NCBI GenBank assembly: GCA_910585195.1
Contig: CAJUCX010000005.1
Span: 1-64,000 of the forward strand
DNA length: 64,000 bases
Direction of reading: 5' to 3'
Source of the DNA: an uncultured Christensenellaceae bacterium
GTDB lineage: Bacteria; Bacillota; Clostridia; Christensenellales; CAG-314
Shown: one piece after another, positions 34,123 through 44,834 of the stretch
Numbering within the stretch: the stretch's first letter is position 1
Layout of the letters: each line of letters starts with the position of its first letter
Notes under the pieces: generated by a model
The model's database searches: none
Seen by the model: the letters and a program-made list of their open reading frames with translations, nothing else
Told to the model about the DNA's origin: nothing
Translations under genes and position numbers: made by a program

Positions 34123-35790
34123 TTATTCGAATTTGTTTATTATCGCGCCTTTATCTGCGGAACTTACCTGTGCCGCATATCTTGCAAGCGCGCCTTTTAT
34201 GCCTGTCTTTTTCTTTATAGGCATTGTTTTTTTGCGTTCTGCAATTTCTTTGTCGGAAACTTCCAGTTTGATAGAGTAATTTGGTATATCTATCAAAATT
34301 ACGTCGCCGTCTTTTACGTAGGCAATCATACCGCCGCTTACGGCCTCGGGAGAAACGTGTCCGATTGACGCTCCGCGAGTCGCGCCGGAAAATCTTCCGT
34401 CGGTAATCAATGCGACGTCTTTGTCAAGTCCCATACCTGCGATGGCTGAAGTAGGGGAGAGCATTTCTCTCATACCCGGACCGCCGGCAGGTCCTTCGTA
34501 GCGAATGACGACAACGTCGCCTTTTACTATTTTGCCTGCATAAATTGCCGCGATTGCTTCTTCTTCGCTTTCAAACACTTTGGCAGGCCCTTTATGCACC
34601 AACATTTCAGGGGCTACCGCGCTGCGCTTTACTACGCAGCCGTTTGGCGCAAGGTTGCCGCGCAAAACGGCAATTCCGCCTGTTTTGCTGTAAGGGTTGT
34701 CTACCGTCCTTATTATTGTTTCGTCTTTATTGACTGCGCTTGCAATGTTTTCTCCAAGCGTTTTGCCTGTGCAGGTCATAACGGTAGTGTCAAGCAGATT
34801 TAATTTGGTAAGTTCTTTAAGCACCGCATAAACGCCGCCCGCTTCGTTAAGGTCTTCCATATAGGTATGACCGGCAGGGGCTAGGTGGCAAAGGTTCGGC
34901 GTTTTTTCGCTTACTTCGTTTGCCATATCTAGGTTGAAGTCAACTCCGCACTCATTTGCTATTGCAGGCAGGTGCAGCATACTGTTTGTAGAGCACCCCA
35001 AAGCCATATCGGCAGTCAAGGCGTTTCTTATTGCCGACGCAGTCATTATGTCGCGCGGACGGATATTTTTTTTGACCAAGTCCATTATCTGCATACCTGC
35101 GTGTTTTGCAAGGGCTATTCTGTCCGAGTAAACGGCAGGTATAGTGCCGTTTCCTTTAAGCCCCATACCCAAAACTTCCGTAAGGCAGTTCATAGAGTTT
35201 GCCGTATACATACCAGAGCACGAGCCGCAGGTAGGGCAGGTTTTGTCCTCGTATTCGCAAAGTTTTTGGTCGTCGATTTTGCCTGCGGAGTAAGCGCCGA
35301 CTGCTTCGAATATGCCTGAAAGACTTGTTTTTTTGTCGTTTATTTTGCCTGCCATCATAGGGCCGCCGCTTACAAATATGGTTGGTATGTTAAGACGCGC
35401 CGCCGCCATAAGCAAGCCCGGGACGTTTTTGTCGCAGTTTGGAATCATTACCAAACCGTCAAAGCCGTGCGCCATAACCATTGCTTCGGTAGAGTCTGCA
35501 ATAATATCGCGTGTGATGAGCGAATATTTCATACCCGTGTGTCCCATTGCAATTCCGTCGCAAACGGCAATCGCAGGAAACACGATAGGGGTGCCGCCTG
35601 CCATTGCTACGCCAAGTTTTACGGCTTGCGTTATTTTGTCCAGATTCATATGTCCCGGCACAATTTCGTTGAAAGAACTGACTATGCCGATTAACGGTCT
35701 TGCCTGTTCTTCTTTGGTAAGACCGAGAGCGTGGTACAGACTGCGGTGAGGCGCATTCTGAAAACCGTCAACAATCGTATCTTTTATCAT
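34123..35790 (-). CDS. ilvD: Dihydroxy-acid dehydratase
   Basis: A 555-residue Fe-S enzyme that dehydrates dihydroxyisovalerate and dihydroxymethylvalerate. Cluster-region cysteines lie in [12 protein letters not shown] (near 118-129) and in [16 protein letters not shown] (near 190-205). The C-terminal [19 protein letters not shown] motif is intact. Full length. AAGGAAG precedes the ATG. It lies 19 bp after ilvC. Confidence 0.97.
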   Translation of the reverse strand: MIKDTIVDGFQNAPHRSLYHALGLTKEEQARPLIGIVSSFNEIVPGHMNLDKITQAVKLGVAMAGGTPIVFPAIAVCDGIAMGHTGMKYSLITRDIIADSTEAMVMAHGFDGLVMIPNCDKNVPGLLMAAARLNIPTIFVSGGPMMAGKINDKKTSLSGIFEAVGAYSAGKIDDQKLCEYEDKTCPTCGSCSGMYTANSMNCLTEVLGMGLKGNGTIPAVYSDRIALAKHAGMQIMDLVKKNIRPRDIMTASAIRNALTADMALGCSTNSMLHLPAIANECGVDFNLDMANEVSEKTPNLCHLAPAGHTYMEDLNEAGGVYAVLKELTKLNLLDTTVMTCTGKTLGENIASAVNKDETIIRTVDNPYSKTGGIAVLRGNLAPNGCVVKRSAVAPEMLVHKGPAKVFESEEEAIAAIYAGKIVKGDVVVIRYEGPAGGPGMREMLSPTSAIAGMGLDKDVALITDGRFSGATRGASIGHVSPEAVSGGMIAYVKDGDVILIDIPNYSIKLEVSDKEIAERKKTMPIKKKTGIKGALARYAAQVSSADKGAIINKFE

Positions 35791-35809
35791 ATTTTTTCTT
35801 CCTTAAATA

Positions 35810-36895
<1,086 letters not shown>

Positions 36896-37056
36896 AATTT
36901 GTTGCGGTTTGCTTAAATGTTTTTAATTTAACAAAATGACGCTGTCCATTTTAATTGTTATATACTGCCGATATAATTACATAAGAGCATCGATATGGTT
37001 GTAAATAGGGCGGTTGTCTTTGTTAAGGTGCAATTAAGCGATTGCCTGCGGAAAAA

Positions 37057-37548
37057 TTATTTTTCCAAAATGCTTGTGCCGCGGTCGAGTGCGACTACGC
37101 CGGTGCGGCAGATTTCTATTATGCCGAGAGGCATCATTACCTTTATAAAGGCATTTATTTTGCTTGATTCGCCGGTTATTTCCACGCACATTGCTTCGGT
37201 AGTGTAGTCGATTATTTTTGCGCGGTAAATTTCCGTAGCAGCCATAATTTCGCTGCGGTTTTGCGGTGTGTTTTTTACTTTCAACAACACGAGTTCGCGT
37301 TCTACCGAGGTTGCAGGTTCCAACAATTTTACCGCTTTTACGTTGTGCAGTTTTTTAAGTTGGTTGACTATTTGCGTGCGTACGTAGTCGTCGCCGTTTA
37401 AGGTAATGGTTATGCGCGAAAAGTCCGGGTCGTGCGTTTTGCCGACAGTGAGAGAATCTATATTGAAACCTTTGCGCATAAACAGCCCTGCTACTCTTGC
37501 CAATACGCCGTATTTGTTTTCTACGTATATTGCAATAACGGTTCTCAT
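37057..37548 (-). CDS. ilvN: Acetolactate synthase small subunit
   Basis: A 163-residue regulatory subunit. The N-terminal ACT domain (VIAIYVENKYGVLARVAGLFMRKGFNIDSL) binds valine for feedback control. A second ALS_ss_C domain follows from about residue 85. AAGGAGG lies at the end of ilvB, and the start is 1 bp after the ilvB stop. Confidence 0.96.
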   Translation of the reverse strand: MRTVIAIYVENKYGVLARVAGLFMRKGFNIDSLTVGKTHDPDFSRITITLNGDDYVRTQIVNQLKKLHNVKAVKLLEPATSVERELVLLKVKNTPQNRSEIMAATEIYRAKIIDYTTEAMCVEITGESSKINAFIKVMMPLGIIEICRTGVVALDRGTSILEK

Positions 37549-37549
37549 A

Positions 37550-39259
37550 TTATTTGTCCTCCTTAGGTTGCGTCAACACTATGTTTTCGATAGACCCGCC
37601 CGGCGGAATCATCGGCAACACCATTTCGTCTATGTCTATAATCGTATCTATAACGTAAGGCTTGTCCTGCGACATTGCTTCCTTAAACGCCGCTTCAAAA
37701 TCTTTAATGTTTGTTACGCGTTTGCCTTTTGCGCCGAAAGCCTCTGCAAGTTTTACGTAATCGGTCTTGTTGCTCAATACCGAGTTGGAGTAGCGTTTGC
37801 CGTAAAGCAGCGTCTGCCATTGTCTTACCATACCCAATACGCCGTTGTTTAAGAGCACTATGACGATAGGGGCGTTGTAAGTAACCGCAGTTGCAAGTTC
37901 GTTTAAGTTCATGCCGAAACTGCCGTCGCCCGTAATCAATATTGTTTTGTCGCCGGTTGCGACGTATGCGCCTATTGCCGCGCCCAAACCGTAGCCCATC
38001 GTGCCTAAACCGCCGCTGGAAGCAAATCTGCGCGGACGCTCGAAGTCTACGTATTGCGCCGTCCACATCTGATGCTGACCTACGTCTGTCGCAATTATCG
38101 CGTCGGCGTCTTTGTTGCGGTTTATTACGTCGAAAATGCGTTTAGGCGTCATATCCGTTTTGGAAAGTCTGTCGGCTTCTTCCAAAATCTGTTGCTCTTT
38201 TGCTTTGTATTCGTCTACAGTCTTGTGCCACTCGGGGTGCGACTGCTTGTCGCATCTTTCCAAAATGCGCTTAAAGGAAGACACTATGCTGCCTATAACG
38301 CCCACGTCTACTTTGACGTTTTTGTTAATTTCCGACAAATCGGTGTCGAGTTGAATTATCTTTGCGTTATTGCAATATTTTTTGATGTTTCCCGTTACTC
38401 TGTCGTTAAATCTTACGCCTACGCCTATTACCAGGTCTGCGTCGTTGTTTGCCATTGACGAAGCATATTTGCCGTGCATACCCTGCATGCCCAAAAATCT
38501 GTCGTAAGAGTTTGGCAGCGCCGATAAACCCATAAAGGTACAGCCTACGTAGCCGTCGATTTTTTCGGCCAAGGCTTTTACGTCGTCTGCCATTCCGCGG
38601 CCTGCCGCACCGCCGCCGATATAAATGTAGGGGCGCTTTGCGTTGTTTATAAGTTCAACCGCTTGGTCTATTATCTCGTCGTCGGCAATTTCCTGTTTGA
38701 GGGGTTCGACCACGCTGTGCGGTATAAATTCGCACTCGTTTACCTGTACGTCCTTAGGCACGTCTATAAGTACCGGACCCGGTCTGCCTGACTTTGCAAT
38801 CTGAAACGCTTCGCGTATTACGTCGGCAAGTTCTTTGACGTCGGTTACGAAATAGTTGTGTTTGGTTATAGGTAGGGTAATGCCCGTTATGTTTATTTCC
38901 TGAAAACTGTCTTTACCTATCAAATTAGTAGGCACGTTGCCGGTAATTGCTACCATAGGTATAGAGTCGAGCATTGCCGTTGCAAGACCCGTTACCAAGT
39001 TTGTAGCGCCCGGGCCGGAAGTGGAAATAACGACGCCTACTTTGCCCGTTGCGCGCGAATAGCCGTCTGCTGCGTGAGAGGCGCCTTGCTCGTGCGCCGT
39101 AAGTATATGGTTTATGCGCTTCTGTGCTTTGTACAATTCGTCATAGATATTAAGCACTTGGCCGCCGGGGTAACCGAAAACGTCGGTTACGCCTTGCTCG
39201 ATAAGCGTTTCTATTATGATGCGCGAGCCTGTCATTTTTTCACCGTGTGCTTTTTGCAT
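37550..39259 (-). CDS. ilvB: Acetolactate synthase large (catalytic) subunit
   Basis: A 569-residue TPP-dependent enzyme for valine, leucine and isoleucine synthesis. The N-terminal TPP-activating Glu lies in the ILTAHEQGASHAADGYSRATG block. The FAD-region follows in the middle domain. The TPP/Mg motif GDGSFGMNLNELATAV...LLNN lies near residue 440-465. The start is the ATG with AGGAGGC upstream. It is the first gene of the operon, directly behind the T-box leader. Confidence 0.97.
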   Translation of the reverse strand: MQKAHGEKMTGSRIIIETLIEQGVTDVFGYPGGQVLNIYDELYKAQKRINHILTAHEQGASHAADGYSRATGKVGVVISTSGPGATNLVTGLATAMLDSIPMVAITGNVPTNLIGKDSFQEINITGITLPITKHNYFVTDVKELADVIREAFQIAKSGRPGPVLIDVPKDVQVNECEFIPHSVVEPLKQEIADDEIIDQAVELINNAKRPYIYIGGGAAGRGMADDVKALAEKIDGYVGCTFMGLSALPNSYDRFLGMQGMHGKYASSMANNDADLVIGVGVRFNDRVTGNIKKYCNNAKIIQLDTDLSEINKNVKVDVGVIGSIVSSFKRILERCDKQSHPEWHKTVDEYKAKEQQILEEADRLSKTDMTPKRIFDVINRNKDADAIIATDVGQHQMWTAQYVDFERPRRFASSGGLGTMGYGLGAAIGAYVATGDKTILITGDGSFGMNLNELATAVTYNAPIVIVLLNNGVLGMVRQWQTLLYGKRYSNSVLSNKTDYVKLAEAFGAKGKRVTNIKDFEAAFKEAMSQDKPYVIDTIIDIDEMVLPMIPPGGSIENIVLTQPKEDK

Positions 39260-39289
39260 ACTTTTGCCTCCTAAAAAAAATTTCTTCTG

Positions 39290-39715
39290 CGGTAACAAAA
39301 AACTCTCTCATCTCTTCGTTACCCGACGATAACTGCAAAGAGACGAAAGAGTAAATTTTACTTTCTTCCGCGGTACCACTCTTCTTCACCAAAAAGGTGC
39401 GCTTTAAGTGCCATCACACTTCAACTCTGTTACGGGAGTACCCGTCGGCATTTACTTATATAATAAGGTGTAAATTTGCTTTTGATATGCGTTTGAAACA
39501 AAAATAGCATCAAGCGCTTTTACTGCTTTTTTGCGTGCAAATCTTGCAAAAATAACGCAGCCAAAACAAAATATATTATTATGATAATTTCAATGCCACC
39601 GCTCCGCGGCGAGTTCGGCAAACCTTCCCAAACGTCTTGCACCGACCGACGTCTCTCTGTAAGGCGAAGTAATTTTGCTTACTGTTCCGCTTCATAGCGT
39701 TTTATCTAAATTTCC
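39290..39715 (-). ncRNA. T-box leader (Leu specifier) of the ilv-leu operon
   Basis: Read on the minus strand, a stem I region contains an AGAGAG bulge, the distal-loop phrase GGTGCAA (39637-39643) and GAACTC, in which CTC (39611-39613) is the expected specifier codon for leucine. About 230 nt later the T-box core AGTGGTACCGCGG (39368-39380) is present. Next comes a terminator: ACTCTTTCGTCTCTT (39338-39352) pairs with AAGAGATGAGAGAGT (39302-39316), followed by TTTTTG. Uncharged tRNA-Leu should stabilise the antiterminator and switch the operon on. Confidence 0.93.
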
Positions 39716-39719
39716 TAAA

Positions 39720-39748
39720 ATTTTAGCATCCATTAAAAAATCTGTCAA
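39720..39748 (-). promoter_or_regulatory. Promoter of the ilv-leu operon
   Basis: On the minus strand TTGACA (39743-39748), a 17-bp spacer and TAAAAT (39720-39725) lie just before the T-box leader. Confidence 0.8.
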
Positions 39749-39810
39749 CTTTATTTAACAGTTTTGTGCGTTTTTGTGATATTTATAATAAAGTATAATG
39801 CATTTTTGAT

Positions 39811-41211
39811 TTAGTTTATAGGCATAATGTAATAACATATAAAATCAGGCTCAGAATAATCGTAATTTACGTTGCCGTTATTATCGATAATGCCGTGAAC
39901 TTCATTTAACGAATTGTCTGTTCCTATAAATTCAATCATATTTGCACCGTATAAAGCAATAGACCGTACAATAACGTTATTTTCCAAAGTAACTTCCGTT
40001 GTTTCTTCTATTGTAATATCGGTTTTGGCAATTTTACTATCGTCAATTAACGAATATACAAATTTGCCAGATTGAAGAAGATTGGTTCCGTTTGCTGGTA
40101 ACGGTATTTTTGAGTAACTGTATACTTTGTTTGTTTTGTCAACTTTAATTACCGAATTTCTGTAATACCAAAAGCAATAGTTGTGTCCGCCGCCAAAATC
40201 AGCATTGAAGTAATAGTCTGCATTTTGAGTCGAATATATTAAATATTCCGTCGGCAAAATATAGTTGTCAGGCATATTTTCTGCGGCTTCGAAAATACCG
40301 TTTTCACTTAATATGGTATTTCGCTCTTTATTATAAATTTTTCCGTCGTAATTTCTAAATGTCATTTTTACCAATTTGTCGTCAAATCCCGAATTGTAGT
40401 AGTCGGGATTTGCCGTCAAAGAGTAGTCGATTGCATTTAATTGACCGGCATTATTCAAAATATAATATTTATCAACGCACTGTATTATTGAGTTGCCGTA
40501 AATATCACTAACTATTATGGATGGGTGATTTGGTAAAATAGTGCTATTAAAAAATTCTTTTACTTGCAGTTTATTATCGACAACGCCTACTTTATAGTAA
40601 TAATCTGCCATTTCTTGCGATGAAGTGTCCCTGCGCTCTAAACATTGCATAATTATAAAATCACCGCAGTCTGCGCCGGCAATGCCGTAAGCACGCATGC
40701 CGAACCCCATATTTTCTGCAATATCTAACTTAAAAACAAGGTGGGTCTGTTTATCAATCAAATACGTTACGTATCTGTCGTTATTAAAAAATTGACTTTT
40801 ATTGATAGACGATACATTTTCGGCAGTATATGTCAAAATAATATATCGCTGTGATTGATTAAAGGACGATATGTTAAAATCAGGTACGGTATTATTGCCG
40901 TCTTTCTTAAAATGTATTTTTGACATTTTGCCGTGTCTGTCGGCACCGATAAGTGCTGTTTTTCCATAATGTTTTTTGTGTGCAGCCGTAGGGCGTATTT
41001 GCGTTGTGATAAACGTAACTTTTTTTGAACTTGCAATAGTGTTTTCAGAAGTAACTTCATTGCTTATTGCGCCAACTCCTATGCTTTCGTAGTTTGACAA
41101 GTTTGCCATACTGCCGTCTAATGCGTCTAAATTACTTCCACATGACGCAAAAATAAAAGTGCAAGGCAAGATAAAACAAATTGTCATAAGTAAAGTTAAA
41201 ATCTTTTTCAT
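39811..41211 (-). CDS. Putative lipoprotein of unknown function
   Basis: A 466-residue exported protein. It has a signal peptide at residues 1-23 with a lipobox (IFASC), so it is probably anchored outside the membrane at Cys24. The remainder is beta-strand rich, with many Tyr, Asn and Asp residues and several Y-N-D-type repeats that could form a propeller. I recognise no family. AGGAGGAG precedes the ATG. It is divergent from the XRE gene at 41297, with an operator-like dyad cluster between. No terminator is evident before the T-box region downstream. Confidence 0.7.
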   Translation of the reverse strand: MKKILTLLMTICFILPCTFIFASCGSNLDALDGSMANLSNYESIGVGAISNEVTSENTIASSKKVTFITTQIRPTAAHKKHYGKTALIGADRHGKMSKIHFKKDGNNTVPDFNISSFNQSQRYIILTYTAENVSSINKSQFFNNDRYVTYLIDKQTHLVFKLDIAENMGFGMRAYGIAGADCGDFIIMQCLERRDTSSQEMADYYYKVGVVDNKLQVKEFFNSTILPNHPSIIVSDIYGNSIIQCVDKYYILNNAGQLNAIDYSLTANPDYYNSGFDDKLVKMTFRNYDGKIYNKERNTILSENGIFEAAENMPDNYILPTEYLIYSTQNADYYFNADFGGGHNYCFWYYRNSVIKVDKTNKVYSYSKIPLPANGTNLLQSGKFVYSLIDDSKIAKTDITIEETTEVTLENNVIVRSIALYGANMIEFIGTDNSLNEVHGIIDNNGNVNYDYSEPDFICYYIMPIN

Positions 41212-41226
41212 TTTTATTCTCCTCCT

Positions 41227-41274
41227 GGGCTATTTATAGCCTATATGGTATCATATATAGCCCACGTTTGTCAA
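41227..41274. promoter_or_regulatory. Operator-like dyads in the lipoprotein/XRE divergent promoter
   Basis: GGCTAT-TT-ATAGCC (41228-41241) is a perfect dyad. It is followed by TATATG-GTAT-CATATA (41242-41257) and a further half site ATAGCC (41257-41262). On the minus strand TTGACA (41269-41274) and TACCAT (41245-41250), 18 bp apart, could be the lipoprotein promoter, so a bound protein would cover it. Confidence 0.55.
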
Positions 41275-41296
41275 TGCGGGCGGGTATAATTTAAGT

Positions 41297-41539
41297 ATGG
41301 ATACTTATTCTGCAATCAAAGACAGGTTGCTTTATTTGTTGGGAGAAAAAGGGGTATCGATACACAAACTTGCAATGGATTCTGCCGTGCCGCCGTCTAC
41401 CATTAAAAACGTGCTGTACGGCAAAAGCAAAAACCCCGGTATTGTTACCATAAAAATGCTGTGCGACGGTTTGGGCATAACCTTAATAGAATTTTTTAAT
41501 GACAAAGAATTTGAAAATTTGGAGCAGGAAATTAAATAA
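41297..41539 (+). CDS. Small XRE-family regulator
   Basis: An 80-residue single-domain Cro/C1 HTH. Residues 8-70 show the fold: RLLYLLGEKGVSIHKLAMDS then PPSTIKNVLYGKSKNPGIVT. A short acidic tail follows. A perfect TATAAT (41285-41290) ends only 6 nt before the ATG, with no Shine-Dalgarno, so the transcript is probably leaderless. It is divergent from the lipoprotein gene, and dyads in between suggest auto- and cross-regulation. Confidence 0.88.
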   Translation: MDTYSAIKDRLLYLLGEKGVSIHKLAMDSAVPPSTIKNVLYGKSKNPGIVTIKMLCDGLGITLIEFFNDKEFENLEQEIK

Positions 41540-41578
41540 CAATAATTAAACACGCGCAACTTAATAATTGCTGTAAAT

Positions 41579-41609
41579 ACAAGAGACAAAAAAACTTTTT
41601 GCCTCTTGT
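41579..41609. terminator. Hairpin after the XRE gene, possible terminator
   Basis: CAAGAG-A-CAAAAA pairs with TTTTTG-C-CTCTTG with one mismatch around 41580-41608. The T tract after it is poor. Confidence 0.45.
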
Positions 41610-41636
41610 TGCATATAATAGTTAAAGTCAAAGGGC

Positions 41637-41665
41637 TTGACATAATACATTTTGTCAAGTACTAT
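41637..41665 (+). promoter_or_regulatory. SigA promoter abutting the TauE-type gene
   Basis: TTGACA (41637-41642), 17 bp, TACTAT (41660-41665). The ATG at 41676 is 10 nt downstream with no Shine-Dalgarno, which predicts a leader of about 4 nt. CTTGAC and GTCAAG form a small dyad around the spacer. Confidence 0.7.
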
Positions 41666-41675
41666 TTTTTAGATA

Positions 41676-42440
41676 ATGTTTGCAATTTTTATTTACGTCA
41701 TAGCAGGGCTCGGGGCAGGCATTGCAACGGGACTTGCAGGACTTTCCGCGGCCGTTGTGATTTCGCCGATGCTTATAACGTTTCTTCATATGGACGCTTA
41801 CACCGCGGTCGGCATTGCTTTGGCTTCCGACGTGCTGGCTTCCGCCGCGTCTGCAATAACTTACGGCAAAAACAAAAATATCGATATCAAACGCGGTTTT
41901 ATGATGCTTGCAAGCGTGCTTGTGTTTACCTTTGTAGGCAGTTACGTCGCGTCGCTGTTGTCAAACGAGGCAATGGGCAGTTTTGCGGTAATTATGACGT
42001 TATTTTTGGGTTTGCGCTTTATCATCAAACCCGTTATGGAAGGCAAACAGGCAAAGGACGCAAATACCGTTGCCGCTTGTATAAAGTCTGTATTGAGCGG
42101 CGTAGTTATAGGTTTTGTCTGCGGTTTCGTCGGGGCAGGCGGCGGAATGATGATGCTGTTGGTTTTGACAAGTGTTTTGGGGTATGAACTCAAAACGGCA
42201 ATAGGCACCAGCCTTATGATAATGTCGTTTACTGCGCTTACCGGCTCAATTTCGCACATAGTGATAGGCGGCTTGCCCGATATAACCGCGTTGGTTATTT
42301 GCATTATTGCAACTTTGCTCGGCGCGCTGTTGTCGTCGGTGTTTGCAAACAGAACGGAGCCTAAACTTCTAAACCGCATAACCGGCGTCGTGCTTACCGT
42401 GTTGGGCGTGGCAATGCTTGTTATTCAACTTACTTCCTGA
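41676..42440 (+). CDS. Sulfite exporter TauE/SafE family protein
   Basis: A 254-residue membrane protein with about eight hydrophobic helices in two similar halves. The N-terminal AGLGAGIATGLAGLSAAVVISPML and the second-half FVCGFVGAGGGMMMLLVL are the repeated family motif. Such proteins export small sulfur-containing or organic anions; the substrate is not predictable. The start lies directly behind the promoter, a leaderless candidate. A strong terminator follows. Confidence 0.92.
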   Translation: MFAIFIYVIAGLGAGIATGLAGLSAAVVISPMLITFLHMDAYTAVGIALASDVLASAASAITYGKNKNIDIKRGFMMLASVLVFTFVGSYVASLLSNEAMGSFAVIMTLFLGLRFIIKPVMEGKQAKDANTVAACIKSVLSGVVIGFVCGFVGAGGGMMMLLVLTSVLGYELKTAIGTSLMIMSFTALTGSISHIVIGGLPDITALVICIIATLLGALLSSVFANRTEPKLLNRITGVVLTVLGVAMLVIQLTS

Positions 42441-42463
42441 TTTTTTTGTTACACTAAATTTAA

Positions 42464-42498
42464 CACCCCAAACGCCAAAGGCGTTTGGGGTGCTTTTG
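42464..42498 (+). terminator. Rho-independent terminator
   Basis: A perfect 13-bp stem, CACCCCAAACGCC (42464-42476) with GGCGTTTGGGGTG (42480-42492), has an AAA loop and a CTTTTG tail. Confidence 0.93.
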
Positions 42499-42554
42499 TA
42501 AATCGTATATTTTTTTGCAACTGATTTTACAAAGTTTGCAAAGGCTTTTTATGA

Positions 42555-42583
42555 TTGTATTTTTGCTTTATTTATAGTATAAT
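42555..42583 (+). promoter_or_regulatory. Promoter close to the mnmA start
   Basis: TTGTAT (42555-42560), 17 bp, TATAAT (42578-42583). The ATG at 42596 is 12 nt later and has no Shine-Dalgarno. Confidence 0.65.
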
Positions 42584-42595
42584 TATGCAAGTATT

Positions 42596-43681
42596 ATGGA
42601 TAAGGCAAAACAGACCGTTGTGGTGGGAATGAGCGGCGGAGTAGACAGTTCCGTCTGCGCGCTGCTGCTAAAACAACGGGGTTACAACGTAATAGGGCTT
42701 TATATGTCCAACTGGAAAGAAACCGACGACGGCGGACATTGCACGGGCGAGCAGGATTTTGACGACGTGCGCAGAGTGTGCAACGCCATCGACGTGCCTT
42801 ATTATACCGTGGATTTTGCACAGCAGTATATGGACAGGGTGTTCTGTTATTTTTTGGAAGAATACAAAAACGGAAGAACGCCCAACCCCGACGTGCTTTG
42901 CAACAGAGAAATCAAATTCGGTCCGTTTTTGCAATATGCAAAGTCATTGGGTGCAGATTTTATTGCGACGGGGCATTATTGCGGAATAGAGCATAAAGAC
43001 GGCAAGCATTTTTTGAAAAAGGTTAAAGACCAAAATAAAGACCAGACGTATTTCTTAAATCAACTTAACCAACGGCAGTTGGCGGACGTAATGTTTCCGC
43101 TTGCGGAAATAGAAAAGGGCGAAGTGCGAAAAATTGCCAAACAATATAATTTGGAAACTGCGGAAAAAAAAGACTCTACCGGCATTTGCTTTATAGGGGA
43201 AAGAAATTTCAGAGAATTTTTGAAGAACTATCTCCCCGGTCAATCGGGCGACATAAAAACCCTCGACGGTAAAACAGTGGGCAGACACATTGGGCTTATG
43301 TATTATACCTTGGGACAGAGGCGCGGACTTAACGTAGGCGGAAAAGCCGACGGCAACGGCGGCAGATGGTTTGTTGTCGACAAGGATTTGCAAAACAACG
43401 TTTTGCTTGTAAGTCAGGGGGACGAAACGCCTTTGATGAGCAAAGCGTGCGTTGCCGACGGGTTTAATTGGATACCCGAGCAGCCTGCCGACGAATTTTG
43501 CTGTTTTGCGAAATTCCGTTACAGACAGCCCGAGCAAGCCGTAAAAGTAAAGGTACAAGGCGACGGAGTTTATATAGAATTTGCCGAGCCGCAACGGGCG
43601 GTTACGCCGGGGCAGTTTGCCGTGTTGTATGACAAAGATTATTGTCTGGGCGGCGGCGTAATAAGGCAGGTTGTAAAGTGA
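42596..43681 (+). CDS. mnmA: tRNA-specific 2-thiouridylase MnmA
   Basis: A 361-residue enzyme that makes the 2-thio group of U34 in tRNA-Lys, -Glu and -Gln. The PP-loop GMSGGVDSS (11-19) binds ATP. NPDVLCNREIKF (near 98-109) and STGICFIGERNF (near 194-205) carry the two active-site cysteines. DQTYFL and LGQRRGL are typical. The ATG is a leaderless candidate. The stop overlaps the start of the next gene (TGATG). Confidence 0.97.
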   Translation: MDKAKQTVVVGMSGGVDSSVCALLLKQRGYNVIGLYMSNWKETDDGGHCTGEQDFDDVRRVCNAIDVPYYTVDFAQQYMDRVFCYFLEEYKNGRTPNPDVLCNREIKFGPFLQYAKSLGADFIATGHYCGIEHKDGKHFLKKVKDQNKDQTYFLNQLNQRQLADVMFPLAEIEKGEVRKIAKQYNLETAEKKDSTGICFIGERNFREFLKNYLPGQSGDIKTLDGKTVGRHIGLMYYTLGQRRGLNVGGKADGNGGRWFVVDKDLQNNVLLVSQGDETPLMSKACVADGFNWIPEQPADEFCCFAKFRYRQPEQAVKVKVQGDGVYIEFAEPQRAVTPGQFAVLYDKDYCLGGGVIRQVVK

Positions 43682-44697
43682 TGAACGACGGAGAAAAATG
43701 CAACTTGCGTAAAATTAAAGACGGCAGACAAGTTGAACAAAACGACGGTAATGCAACTGCGGAAGCAATGCTTTTTAGTCAAGACGGCATAAAGGCGGCA
43801 ACCGCAAAAAGTCAACTTGCAAAGACAGAAAACTTCGACTGTAAAGAAACCTCGCAAACGGGAGCTTTACAAGACGCAAGCAAACTTAAAGAAAACAATC
43901 AAGACAAATTTATAAATAAGTTAAGACAAGACAAAACCGTACGCCGTGTTTGGGAAGTGGATTTTCTGCGCGGGTTCTGTATGCTGTTTGTAATATGGGA
44001 CCATTTGATGTATGATTTTGCATACATCTTTTACGGCAATTTTTCTACGGCGTTTGCACGAGCAATCGGTAATTTCGCAAGAGCCTACTGTACAAGCGGC
44101 ATACGCTATGCAACGCACGACTGGTTTGTCGGCGTGTTTGTGTTGGTGTCGGGTTTGTCAACGGTGTTCAGCCGCAACAACTGGATTAAAGCCGGCAAAG
44201 TCTTGACTGCGGCGTTTCTGCTTACGCTCATTACAAACGCAGGAGTTTCGTACTTTGGCAGGGGCATAGTTATCAACTACGGCATTTTGCATATGCTTGC
44301 AACCTGCGGACTTATATACGCATTTCTAAAAATAGTAAAAGCGCCGAACTGGTTGTCGTTGGCTTTGGGCGCGGTTGCTCTTGCGGTGGGTTATTATTTC
44401 AATGCACAAAATTTAACCGAGCCTGTGGGGTTGATATTTTTGTTTAACAGCACACGTGCTTTCGGTTGGTCTGCCGGCGACTTTTGGCCGCTTATGCCGT
44501 GGCTGGGTTGGTTTTTGATAGGCGCGTTTTTGGGAAGCGTCATATACAAAAACAAAACGACCAAATTGCCGTTTATAAACGAAAAGTATCTTGCGCCTGT
44601 TACTTTCGTAGGCAAAAATTCTCTTTGGTTTTATCTGCTGAGTCAGGCGATATGCATTGCTTTGCTTTGGCTGCTTACAACTTTTAAGTGGATATAA
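43681..44697 (+). CDS. DUF1624 (heparan-alpha-glucosaminide N-acetyltransferase-like) membrane protein
   Basis: A 338-residue protein. Residues 1-95 are a long hydrophilic, low-complexity tail rich in Lys, Asn, Asp and Gln. From about residue 98 a membrane domain begins with RRVWEVDFLRGFCMLFVIWDHLMYDF, the DUF1624 signature with its conserved Asp/His, followed by about seven helices. Such proteins are thought to acylate extracellular glycans. The ATG overlaps the mnmA stop, so translation is coupled. The N-terminal tail is longer than usual for the family. Confidence 0.87.
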   Translation: MNDGEKCNLRKIKDGRQVEQNDGNATAEAMLFSQDGIKAATAKSQLAKTENFDCKETSQTGALQDASKLKENNQDKFINKLRQDKTVRRVWEVDFLRGFCMLFVIWDHLMYDFAYIFYGNFSTAFARAIGNFARAYCTSGIRYATHDWFVGVFVLVSGLSTVFSRNNWIKAGKVLTAAFLLTLITNAGVSYFGRGIVINYGILHMLATCGLIYAFLKIVKAPNWLSLALGAVALAVGYYFNAQNLTEPVGLIFLFNSTRAFGWSAGDFWPLMPWLGWFLIGAFLGSVIYKNKTTKLPFINEKYLAPVTFVGKNSLWFYLLSQAICIALLWLLTTFKWI

Positions 44698-44834
44698 TTT
44701 TGCAGACGTATAAACAGCGTTGAGATATTAAAACAGTAAAAATATTTACCTTTATGACAGCAGGTTAAAACAACAATAAAAATGCGGCAGGCAAAAACTT
44801 GCCGTTTGACAAAAAGGCGTATGGGTGTGGTTGT

